Shown: piece by piece, positions 19,952 to 29,895 of the stretch
Numbering within the stretch: position 1 is the first letter of the stretch
Layout: every line of letters starts with the position of its first letter
NCBI GenBank assembly: GCA_026168455.1
Contig: CM047425.1
Coordinates: 26,963,058-27,027,057, forward strand
From: Theocolax elegans
Lineage: Eukaryota; Arthropoda; Insecta; Hymenoptera; Cerocephalidae
DNA length: 64,000 bases
Direction of reading: 5' to 3'
Made by a program: the position numbers and the translations under genes
Notes under the pieces: generated by a model
Told to the model about the DNA's origin: nothing
Database searches by the model: none
The model's input: only the letters and a program-made list of their open reading frames with translations

Positions 19952-20500
19952 ATTATAAAATATATTTACTAATAATCTAATTCGTTATGATTATTATAAT
20001 ATAAATAAATTTAACCTCTTATTTAAAATAATTATTATAATGTATTGCATTAATATAAATATAAAAAAGGGGTACAATTCGTTTATACTTCAACACATGA
20101 TTAATTCGTACCTTTCATATCTGTCCCCATATGAGATGCCTCTCCTGCCGCGTACCAGGAACTCGGTCGACCCTTCGATCCCTTCGGAAGTCGCCACGAC
20201 TCCACCCAATTCACTCGGCTATCATTCCGACTTTAATTATAAACTTTGACGTCATTTATTTGTTTCTTTAGATTCGTATATAGTTATGTCGGTGATACGT
20301 TGAGGTTCACGTAACTAACGTGGGGATTGCGCGGTCGATCGTCCGAAAGGATGAAGCGCGTTCCGCGGACGTCGGCAGAAGAAGGACTTTTCTATGAAAG
20401 CACAAGTATTTATTGTGCTTGCGTTCTTCCCCTTCCTGGGAGCTTTATCGCAAATTCGGTCCTCTCGATAACTATAATCGAGAGACTGTTACAGCGTAAT
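19952..20500 (-). repeat. Probable 5' LTR of the Gypsy element
   Basis: Noncoding sequence upstream of the PBS. It contains a hairpin at 20398-20420 (AAGCACAA/TTGTGCTT arms) whose minus strand carries AATAAA, a typical polyadenylation hairpin of a retroelement R region. TGTAACAG on the minus strand at 20494 could be the outer end, but the inner end (TTATAAT) does not match it. Without the second LTR the limits are uncertain. Confidence 0.45.
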
Positions 20501-20563
20501 AAACAAAATTACGCCACCGACGTTAAAAAAAAACTTAAAATTTTGGCTTAAAACTTATATAGG

Positions 20564-21690
20564 CTCCGTTCATTCTTACGATACCTAAATTTTAAGTTTA
20601 TCATTATTTTGATTCAATAATATTGTCTTGTGTGTCTGGGGCAGGGACCGTCTGCGCCCCACTGATGAGTTCTGGCAGACGGTCCTAAGACGAAACACAT
20701 AGACTTAAAATTTCTTTCTTTCTTATTAAAATATTTTCAATTTTATGACTTAGTATTTTATTTGCTTCTTCTTTTGGTTTATGTCTGGCGGCTTGTGGCA
20801 TCCATAATGTTGTCCTCGGTATTGATACACGGCGAATTGTCGTGCCTTTTCGAGCGAGCAACTTGGAGTTCTTAGAGTCGTTAGACGTTAGCTCAGCAAG
20901 ACCGACAAAATTCAATATTAATTTAAAAACTTTTGCCTGGGCGAGAAAAATTATATTTTTAATAACAACAGGACTTTGGTTTAAAATTATGTCCATAGTA
21001 CATACTCTGATGTTAGGGGACACTTTTCCATCCACAATCAGATTTTCCACCTTATGTGTACTTATATAGGCTCCGTTCATTCGTTCTTACGATACCAAAA
21101 TTTTAAGTTTATCATTATTTTGATTCAATAATATTGTCTTGTGTGTCTGGGGCAGGGACCGTCTGCGCCCCACTGATGAGTTCTGGTAGACGGTCCCAAG
21201 ACGAAACACATAGACTTAAAATTTCTTTCTTTCTTATTAAAATATTTTCAATTTTATGATTTAGTATTTTATTTGCTTCTTCTTTTGGTTTATGTCTGTC
21301 GGCTTGTGGCCTTCATAATGTTGTCCTCGGGATTGATACACGGCGAATTTAAGTTTATCATTATTTGATTCAATAATATTGTCTTGTGTGTCTGGGGCAG
21401 GGACCGTCTGCGCCCCACTGATGAGTTCTGGTAGACGGTCCCAAGACGAAACACATAGACTTAAAATTTCTTTCTTTCTTATTAAAATATTTTCAATTTT
21501 ATGATTTAGTATTTTATTTGCTTCTTCTTTTGGTTTATGTCTGTCGGCTTGTGGCCTTCATAATGTTGTCCTCGGGATTGATACACGGCGAATTGTCGTG
21601 CCTTTTCGAGCGAGCAACTTGGAGCTCTTAGAGTCGTTAGACGTTAGCTCAGCAAGACCGACAAAATTCAATATTAATTTTAAAAAAAAA
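20564..21690. repeat. Three direct copies of a ~280-360 bp unit
   Basis: Copies start near 20573, 21085 and 21345. All share AAGTTTATCATTATTTTGAT, the stretch around GGGGCAGGGACCGTCTGCG and a CTTCTTCTTTTGGTTTATG segment. Copy 2 lacks its last ~80 bp, and copies 2 and 3 join at CGGCGAATTT. GACCGTCTGC and GCAGACGGTC form an inverted pair inside each copy (about 40 bp apart). Minus frames across it (with FVGLAELTSNDSK) may be a decayed transposon protein; I do not recognise it. Confidence 0.7.
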
Positions 21691-22008
21691 TGATTATAAT
21701 CAAAATAAAATAAAATTGCTAAAATTTGGGGTAAAAAGTATTTGCCACATTCGATTATAGTTACAGGCATAAACGACGACGATGTCACATTTGGCAAAAT
21801 TTTAAAAATTTACAGTATTTCAGGAGAAATTTATTTTCTGCTAAGTAAAATTGATAACTTGTATTTTAAATTCCATTACCAATTGTTTAATGTTGTACAT
21901 AACGAACCTTACTCTTTAATGAATGTAAGAACGCTACCAAATATACATCCATGTATATTAAGCCGTAAAGATACGGAAGATTATATAACTGTAAGATATG
22001 ACGTGTAA
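21691..22008 (+). pseudogene. Probable C-terminal end of the DDFE...GSHAG family (copy 1?)
   Basis: An open plus-strand segment ends at TAA 22008: TFGKILKIYSISGEIYF, then YQLFNVVHNEPYS and DYITVRYDV. The order FGKI / H-x-x-F-V / YITVR resembles the C-terminus of the family to which 13471-13682 belongs (from memory). Same strand, 8 kb further on, directly beyond the transposons, so it may be the other side of the interrupted gene. Several hundred residues between the two parts are missing. Confidence 0.35.
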
Positions 22009-24050
22009 GAATTAAAACATTATGTTAATTACGATTATGTCTACATTTTTAATAAAACATCAAAACACGTAACTGTCTGTATTATTTGGCTTACCCGTTC
22101 TTTCACGGTTTATTTCGTTTTAACTGCCCGTTTGATAGATTCGATGCTAGAAATTTGAATCTCCCTTTCCCAGGTTATTTGATTTTCAGTACCTGTCTGC
22201 TAGATGAATTTTTCGGCATATTTGGTGTCTGCGATAGGTGTGCTAGATTATATTTTCAAAAACTATCTCTCTTCTCCGGTTTGTTAAGTTTTAGCACCCG
22301 AGTTGACGGCGGGTCAATAAAACAAACGTGTGCTATGGGCTCGCCATTTTACCTCCCGTGGTGTGCACACTATTTTTTTCAACAACGAGGCCGAAATTGC
22401 AACTTCGCGATTCGGGCGCAGGGAGCGAAAGTGGCAGTTTCGGCCCGTTGTTGAAAAATTAATATTAGTAATACATCTATACTTTATACACATGCATTAT
22501 AAATTATTAAAATTAATTGTATATTAATTAATTAAGCATTGCAATATTATATATAATATACGCACAATCAATTATTATTAAAATTTGTTTTTGTAAAAAT
22601 TAATAATTTCAAATATTCTTTGTTAATGAGATTTGCAGTTCATGAATTATGTGGTTTCAATGTATCACTTACATACATTCATTCCAATGTTAGGCGTCTC
22701 ATACGCCCAAAGTTGTAATCACATCTGCCAATGTCTTTTTTGCAAGTAACATTCCGAGCTTGGGCGCTTCACGTGCACAACGTTGCAATCTCATTTACCA
22801 AGAACTGAAATTCTAAGTTTCCATTATGTAATGGCATTTAGTATGTCAATAATGGACACTTTTTCATAATTACTGTGGTATGTGGCATTAACAATCGTCG
22901 ATTTATGCGATTCCTAAATACTGTCAATATTAAATAAGTACAAGTTTTTCATGTGTGATTTCCATTTAACGGTACATTTGAAGTCAATGTGTACTTGGAT
23001 CAAGGGATAACCAGTTTGGTAATAACGGGCATTAAACTTTGTATTATTTCATTCCTATTATAAGTTTATATCACTTATTTCAAATTTTTGGGTATGTGGC
23101 ATGTAAAAATTTTGTTCAGATTAGTTAAATATTATTTTAAAGCATCTGAGTGTGAGTGTCGTAAATCTTGTTTGTGTAATGGGAATTATTACGCTCTAAT
23201 TAAAAAACTCTTAATTGTAGATAATCTTTTAAAAGTGCCTTATAATCGAATTAATAATGAAACTTTTATTTATAAATGTGAAAAAACTGATTTGTTACAC
23301 TGAAAAAAAATATTCTTACGCCAAGTAAATAAATTTGCTAAAACTATATTTACTATAATTAAGAATACGAAAACTTAGATTGAAAAAATATTACTTATAT
23401 CAATTAGAAATATACTTAAGTTTTCTACTATAAGGTGTAAATACTGAATTTATTAAAATTAAGTAAACATTTTTTTGATCAAAGTTAAATCAAGAAAATT
23501 GTTTTCTACAATCAAGAAAATCACTTTACTTGTTTCTAAAAACTTCTTTTAAGAAAATAAATTATTAAATTTAACAAAAGATTTTATAAAAATGTTAGTA
23601 TCAGCTTACTAGACTATTATTTACTTATCGTAATTAAATAATACTTACAATTAAGTAAACTACTTTTTTAATTAATATTTTCTAAACTGATAAATTCAAC
23701 TAATAAATGCAATTTATTTCTAAACAATTAAATTTTGTGTAATTGGTGTATTGAACAAGATTCATTCATCTGATTAAGTTATTTAAATGAATAGTTTTAA
23801 ATTTTTTATAATTTTACAAATTAAAATTAGTTCTGTAAACACTTTATTCACAGTAATATAATTACTGACCTTTTAAGTTATAACGTTGAATTAACACAGA
23901 AAACGGTCTAGTGACACAAATGTATGCGTATACGTTTATAAAAAATCAATAACACAGTCGGCACAAAGAAAAAACAAGTAAACACAGTATTTAATTTTCT
24001 TCGAAAATTTTGAGCTTGAAGAGCAAATGAAAAGGTCACGTTCGTTACAG
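22009..24050. other. AT-rich intergenic DNA with small repeats
   Basis: No gene found. At 22374-22458 arms TTCAACAACGAGGCCGAAA and TTTCGGCCCGTTGTTGAA form a hairpin. At 22672-22803 two diverged ~60-75 bp direct copies start ACATTCC and carry GGGCG/GCGTCTC and GTTG(T/C)AATC. A block at 23308-23420 (TTCTTACGCCAAGTAAATAA...) recurs at 24768-24860. Short open frames at 22086 and 23088 show no family features. Confidence 0.5.
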
Positions 24051-24057
24051 TCAGTCA
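24051..24057 (+). promoter_or_regulatory. Candidate initiator (TCAGT) of the multi-exon gene
   Basis: TCAGTCAGTC lies about 75 bp upstream of the ATG at 24129. TCAGT is the common arthropod initiator. No TATA box is evident. Position only; no expression evidence. Confidence 0.35.
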
Positions 24058-24128
24058 GTCTATGTTGCGATCTTCACGAGTTCGGTGCTACCGCTTGTAC
24101 TAAAATTTAAAGTGTGCTCTTATTAAAA

Positions 24129-27100
24129 ATGAATGAAAAAGTTAAAAGTTGTTTAACAAATTTGAAGTTGGATCATTTATTGGAAACGTTTGAAAGTAAG
24201 TAAAATAAATATAACCTTAAATTATAAGTACAGTGAAATAAAATTTTTAAATTGAACAATAAACATTTAATTGTTAGAAAATAATATCAAGGACTCAACA
24301 TTGCAACTATTGACGCCAGAATTGATTCCTCGTTTGATACCGACGGTAGGAGACCAAGCCATCTTCTTACACTATTGGGAAACAAAAATTAAGGGTCGCG
24401 AATCCAAAAGTTTGATTCCATACGAAACTGCTAGTGTACGTGCGTACCAAATCGATAGCGATCTTGAAAGTGATATCGAGAATGAAGAAAGCCAAGCAGA
24501 GAACGGATTAAAAAGGTTAAGCTTTTTCAAAACTGAAATTCTAGAAACTATCGACACTGCTTTTTACTACGCTATTTGTAGTTTTAGGTTATAAACGTTA
24601 AAAAAATGTAAAAATGTAACCTCTTAAAAATTGATTCAATCAATTGTTGTATGTTCAAATTTTTCATATTTGAATGGTATTTAATAGTATAAAAAACAAA
24701 AAAAGAATAAAAAAGCTATATAATAATAAATCTAAATGAGATATATATGCATTGAAATTTTAAGAAAATTATTCTTGCGTTAAGTAAATATATTTTCTAA
24801 AATTACGTGTGCAAGAACTGAGATTAAAAAAAAAATTACTTCGATTACAATGTAAATATTTTATATTTTATTATTTCTATTATAATATACTATATTACTA
24901 TATTTATACATTATACATATGGATGCATAATAAATTACTTCTATTAAAATAAAATATAAGTATGTTTTTGACAAATTACCAACACCGAATTTAGTATGTA
25001 CACATGTGGGTGATGTGTAAATGTATTAACAAACTTATTGATTATTGTGGTTTTCATTCGCAGAAAGCTGATCATCCTATCGTCACTGATAAATCCAAAC
25101 GAAATAAGCTTGCTGAGATTGCTGTGCCAAATCTAGCGAATAAAGTGTTTGCTAAAGAATCCTTCACTCCAGTGTTGGATTTACTGAAATAGTCAGAGAG
25201 TGGGAGACGAGTTATTACTATTCTCAAAGATCAAAATATAGAGGAAAATTATGCGACATAATTGTTAGTTATTTGAATGATAATAATATATAGTAAGTGA
25301 ATTTATTAGTTTATTAATACTATTGTACCTGTATTTGCTGTATTTTATTAACTTCAAAATTTTTATTAACATTTCAGTTTAACTAATGAAATAGCTGCAG
25401 ATTTCGCCAACCAGATTGAAGAAATTTTTTCCACAGAATCGGCCTTATCATATTACATACCGCCAGTTGCTAATAAAGTTTCAAAAAAAGGCAAATCCGA
25501 ACCCGCTAAAGGAAAGCTTTTTAGTAAGTGCAGAAACGTAAAGTATGAAGAGAAGAAGATAGAAATAATTATAGAAACAGAAGCAGAAAATGAAAACGGT
25601 AAGTTATTTATGAACATTATTATTAAAGAATTGACTGTATGATTATTAGACATTTTATAACGTAAATTAAAAATGTTATTCTGTAGGTGTGGATGAAAAT
25701 AATATAGATTCCAAGTTGCAAGAAAATGTGAACTGGCTACAAAAAAATCAATCTCCGTGGGATCAAGTTCTAGAAAACTGGAAGAAAACTGCAAATTATA
25801 GACGAAGTCTAATAAAAAGCATAAAGGATAACAATATTTCAAGGATTTTTTCAGAATGGAGCTTATATAAGCATGCGAATGGGGCAGATCTCGTACAAAT
25901 AGATTATGAAGCACTGCAGTTAACAAATAATAAAATAATGTTTATAAACATTCAAATTTGGAAAAATTTTATACAAGTCATACTAAAGACTTCTTCAGTA
26001 GCATATAGAGATGAAACAGGCAAGAGTCTGTTGGATTATACCAAATCAAGTGATTGGAATGGTAAATATTTTTCTTACTACTAATTGTATTAATTTAATG
26101 TGGAAAATTTTTAAATTTTGTTCTAATATTTTATTTAAATTTAATCAACTTTTTACTTCGTATACTAAACAAATACATTTATATCAAATATATATATATA
26201 ATAATGTTATACACACACACATATATATAATGTATAGGATTAAAAGAAAACCTGCTTTATTCGAAACAATCAATTTATTAAACTAAAATATATTATACTT
26301 TTATAGATACAACTGTTGCTGCGAGTTTTTTATTATTGGCCCATTTATTTCCCCTTCGGCAAGTTAAGAAAGTGAAAAACCTTTCAATAAAATCATCAAT
26401 TGGAGAAGCTAAAGAAAGCTTAATTAAATTAGTTAGTGTAAGTATAATTTTATAAGAATATTATAATTATTATTCTAAATGTGAATTTTAACCTATACTC
26501 ACAATTTTACAGATGTATACAAATATATTGTTTATTTTAACAGATTCCTACGATATGTCAAAAAATAGGGAAGAAGTACAGGCTATAGCAAGCGAATTAA
26601 TGCAACCTATCCCCTAGTGGAATCAACAAAAATTTTGTAGCCATTTACTGAGTAGCGTTCTCATGTCAATCTATAAACTAACTAGGACGCTTGGTCAGGT
26701 CGTGCACAGAAATGAAACGCTTTTTCGAACCTTTCCTGCCTATTTCATGGTTTTCATTCCATTTTACAAACCTTTTCTGAACATTAAAAATGCTTTTGGA
26801 ATTTTAAGTAGACTAAGAAAAATGGGCCATTTTAGCTAGGAATAATAGCTATGAACAAGCTCCTAAAAATGATTTGGCTCAATTTGAGAGAAAAATGATA
26901 AACGTTAAAATATCTTTAAAAGTACTATTTATATAGCGTAAATAAGCGTCTGTATCTATTACAAATGGTAAAACCGATCAAATTTCACAACACGCTTTAA
27001 GTTTTCTTTACAGGATTACCCAAAAAGTTGTTTCATATTTGATGAAGGTTATGTCCATCTAAGAAATGGTCAAGAAAGGTGTGAAAAAGCGTTTCATTTT

Positions 27101-27457
27101 GAGATAGAACCTGACCAGTTTTACTGGCCATTTCTTAATTTCAAGCCCATTTTTCATATTTAAAATTCTACTAGGGTCCAACCATACTTAATTCTAATTG
27201 GCTCTCTTCAAGAAGTTTCTCAAATTTTTGTTTGTTTGGACGATGTTTATTATAAAGCAAACTGCGTGCTGGAAGCAATAGACATTTGCTTCAAAATATT
27301 TTATACATTTGATCTTAAATATCCCATGGCAAATGAGCACTTATGGCATTTAATTGAGTTTGGCATATATGGTCTAAATATATCTAATACGTGCACTTCG
27401 ATACAAAATACGCTTAAAGCATTAAAAGTCAGTAGGATTAATGACTCTATAGAATAA
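24129..27457 (+). pseudogene. Two-gene family, copy 2: gene 1, multi-exon, SAM-like N-terminus
   Basis: Exons with matching phases: 24129-24195 (donor GTAAGT), 24278 to about 24594, about 25064-25190, 25378-25598, 25687-26061, 26307-26437, then a piece from 26544 and the last at 27177-27457. The start (LKLDHLLETF, then LTPELIPRLIPTVGDQAIF) resembles a SAM domain. The middle (WDQVLENWKKTANYRRSLI, FSEWSLYKHANGADL) is a pattern I recall from multicopy ant proteins of unknown role. The end matches copy 1 (AIDICFKI, FGIYGL). Exon 3 has a stop (25190), the exon-2 donor is unclear, and a 565-bp element splits the last exons, so it is probably dead. Confidence 0.6.
26612..27176. mobile_element. Inverted-repeat element (MITE-like), 565 bp
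   Basis: Ends are CCCTAGTGGAAT and, inverted, CCCTAGTAGAAT. A second inverted pair of about 48 bp lies inside: GGTCAGGT plus GAAACGCTTTTTCGAACCTTTC at 26694-26745 against its complement at 27065-27120. It has no coding capacity and separates two parts of the gene-1 coding sequence that are contiguous in copy 1. A clear target duplication was not resolved. Confidence 0.7.
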
Positions 27458-27608
27458 ATTAATGGCTATTATGCTTAGATAGATCTCAAGTGTATATTTT
27501 AAGTTTCTAGCGTAGATAGGTATTTATCTATTAATCATTCTCATAGTTTTATTTATAAATTAATTATTGTCAAAACTGTTATATATTTTTAAAAATTTAT
27601 AGTTCAAA

Positions 27609-28410
27609 ATGATTACTTCTAACTATTGTACCGACACGTTCTTATCGACAATTTTCTTAAAACACGTTCAATTAAAACATAAGACAATGAAAGATTTCCA
27701 AGTAAAGTGTGCATTTCCAGATTGCATTTTAAAATCTTTTGCCAATTTCAACTCACTGAAAAAGCACATTATAAATATTCATTTATTTGACGAAAAAAAG
27801 CATTCGAATTTTCAATCAAATTCAGCACAAGTTTCATTAGATCATAACATAGCGACAACAATAGATTTGAATAATTCTATTAATAACAATACTTTAGTAT
27901 TATCTAAAAATGATAACATTGTAGAAGAACAATTTAGTGTAGATACATTCAAAGAAACGCTATGTAGAAACGCTATTTCTTGTATTATTCGACTGTACGC
28001 TTATAGCGACGTAAGTAGAAAAAGAGCACACGAAATTATTTTCGATTTTATAATAAATTTTTTGGGTAGTTCTCTAAATCAAGTACAGAACAAATATGAA
28101 AATGATTCCGAATTATGTAGTATTTTAGATATGATAAAAAATAGTTTTAAACGTTTTCGAACGGAATATTTAACATCTCAATATTTGAAAGATGTAAACT
28201 TGCTTTTTATGCCAGAAAAAAAATTATAAGATCATTTTTAAAATATAGGAAATTGCAAAAAGATAGACGTTTTGCAATAACTTACAGTACAGTAACTACT
28301 ATGCCAATAAAACTAATTTTACAGAAATTTCTCGAACTTCCAAATGTTTTTCTACTTTAATCGTTCAAATGCAGAAATGTAAATCAAGTACGAATATGAA
28401 TTCGTTAAGG
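27609..28410 (+). pseudogene. Two-gene family, copy 2: gene 2 with C2H2 finger, 3'-truncated
   Basis: The frame 27609-28229 begins with a part-degenerate region and a C2H2 finger (CAFPDCILKSFANFNSLKKH, then IINIH; residues about 35-60). An acidic/Asn linker follows, then a helical domain (ETLCRNAISCIIRLYAYSDV). A shift near 28226 continues as RSFLKYRKLQKDRRFAITYS and PIKLILQKFLELPNVF, which parallels PLKNALKHFLEIPGFF in copy 1. The DDFE...GSHAG part is absent; sequence identity stops where the 28413 inverted-repeat block begins. It follows gene 1 by 150 bp. Confidence 0.6.
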
Positions 28411-28412
28411 GG

Positions 28413-28443
28413 GTTCCAAAGTCAATTTTTATCCTCCCTACCA
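28413..28443. repeat. 31-37 bp block, inverted partner at 50934-50970
   Basis: TTCCAAAGTCAATTTTTATC plus CTCCCTACC is nearly the reverse complement of 50934-50970. The two copies flank the satellite array and its neighbours. It may be an element end duplicated in inverse orientation. Confidence 0.55.
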
Positions 28444-28518
28444 TATCGACTGAGTAAATCAAATAATCGATTATAATTAGATAATTATATTATTATACGG
28501 AGAAATAAGAGTTCATTG

Positions 28519-28711
28519 CCCTTCGTATATGGATTATTTAAGTGTGTGCAAAATTTGGGACAGCAAAATTATCACGTTTTTGTTTAAACCCTTACCAAAA
28601 ATTTTGAGTATGCTGCGCCCGTCTCACATTTTTGGTAAGGGATTAAACACAAACGAAATAATATTTTTGTCTCAAACTTTGTACATAGTTAACTTATTCA
28701 TATACGAAGGG
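28519..28711. mobile_element. Foldback element, ~193 bp
   Basis: Two imperfect arms of about 80 bp: CCCTTCGTATATG at the left and CATATACGAAGGG at the right, with CCCTTACCAAAAA/TTTTTGGTAAGGG at the inner ends and a loop of about 25 bp. The whole would fold into one long hairpin. No coding capacity. Confidence 0.75.
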
Positions 28712-29003
28712 AAGTGTACTCATAAATATATTCAGTACATTAAAAAAAATAGTAGACTTTGATACCGCAACAGTAACAAAATAAAACCTTACGCCATACA
28801 TTACAGTTCGGTGGCGCTAGCGGTAGAAAGATACGAAGGTTACGCGAGCGCAGCAGCCGCCATCTTAGACTGTCGGCTGCACGGCAAACAGTCAACTTTT
28901 TTCAAAGTTGTCGATTGGACGTGCAAACATATTGATATGCACACACAGGGATCATGAACCAAAACTTTTATGTTTATAGGTTAATCATTTAAGCAAATTA
29001 AAT

Positions 29004-29895
29004 AACAGGCGCATTTTAGTACGCAGGAATAACCAAAATACTAAATGTCTATTATTAGTTGGAGAGTGGGGACTTCGTGGTGCGTGCGCTCCGTCGATCG
29101 CCTGCGTACACGCACCACGAAGTCATTTTTACCGCTCGATTCAACCCGTTTGATTATTATAAAAAAAATCTTTCGGTATTCAGTGTCGTCTTATTTTCTG
29201 ATTACGTTAAATATTAAAGTAAATTAATTAACAGGCGCATTTTAGTACGCAGGAATAACCAGAATACTGAATGTCTATTATTAGTTGGAATGTGGGGACT
29301 TCGTGGTGCGTGCGCTCCGTTGATCGCCTGCATACACGCACCACGAAGTCATTTTTACCGCTCGATTCAACCCGTTTGAATATTATAAAATAAAAAAAAT
29401 CTTCAGTATTCAATGTCGTCATATTTTTCTGAATAAGTTAAACATTTAAGTAAATTAATTAACAGGCGCATTTTAGTACGCAGGAATAACCAAAATACTG
29501 AATGTCTATTATTAGTTGGAGAGTGGGGACTTCGTGGTGCGTGCGCTCCGTTGATCGCCTGCGTACACGCACCACGAAGTCATTTTTACCGCTCGATTCA
29601 ACCCGTTTGAATATTATAAAAAAAATCTTTCAGTATTCAATGTCGTCATATTTTTCTGAATAGTTAAACATTTAAGTAAATTAATTAACAGGCGCAATTT
29701 AGTACGCAGGAATAACCAAAATTCTGAATGTCTATTATTAGTTGGAGAGTGGGGACTTCGTGGTGCGTGCGCTCCGTTGATCGCCTGCGTACACGCACCA
29801 CGAAGTCATTTTTACCGCTCGATTCAACCCGTTTGATTATTATAAAAAAAATCTTTCAGTATTCAATGTCGTCTTATTTTTCTGATTACGTTAAA
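29004..29895. repeat. Tandem array, 4 units of 226-231 bp, each with a hairpin
   Basis: Units begin AACAGGCGCATTTTAGTACG at 29004, 29230, 29461 and 29687. Each has a perfect 16-bp stem GACTTCGTGGTGCGTG / CACGCACCACGAAGTC with a 22-base GC-rich loop (CGCTCCG...). Copies are more than 90% alike. Short open frames inside the units are artefacts. The preceding 28790-28990 and following 29896-30361 hold no gene; a (CGTA)n stretch lies at 30096-30112. Confidence 0.85.

Larger units (their letters stand above)
15305..20500 (-). mobile_element. Gypsy (Ty3-like) LTR retrotransposon, decayed, 3' end lost
   Basis: Minus-strand order: 5' LTR (about 20500-19952), PBS, gag with an Asn/Gln-rich tail, retropepsin, RT/RNase H, integrase. 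The 3' part of the integrase and the 3' LTR are absent because the hAT sequence begins at 15304. Several frameshifts lie in gag and integrase, while the RT-RNase H frame is intact. Confidence 0.85.

Noticed and set aside
20327..20551. Plus-strand frame inside the presumed Gypsy LTR
   Set aside because: It overlaps the LTR polyadenylation hairpin and has no homology; a chance frame.
22086..22527. Plus-strand frame of 122 codons at 22086
   Set aside because: No domain, spans a hairpin repeat and has unlikely amino acid composition (many Phe/Cys).
23088..23303. Small Cys-containing frame (CRKSCLC)
   Set aside because: No family resemblance, no splice or promoter support. Left as possible but unsupported.
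29045..29422. Frames within the 227-bp hairpin units on both strands
   Set aside because: Created by the palindromic stem; they appear in only some copies because of small indels.
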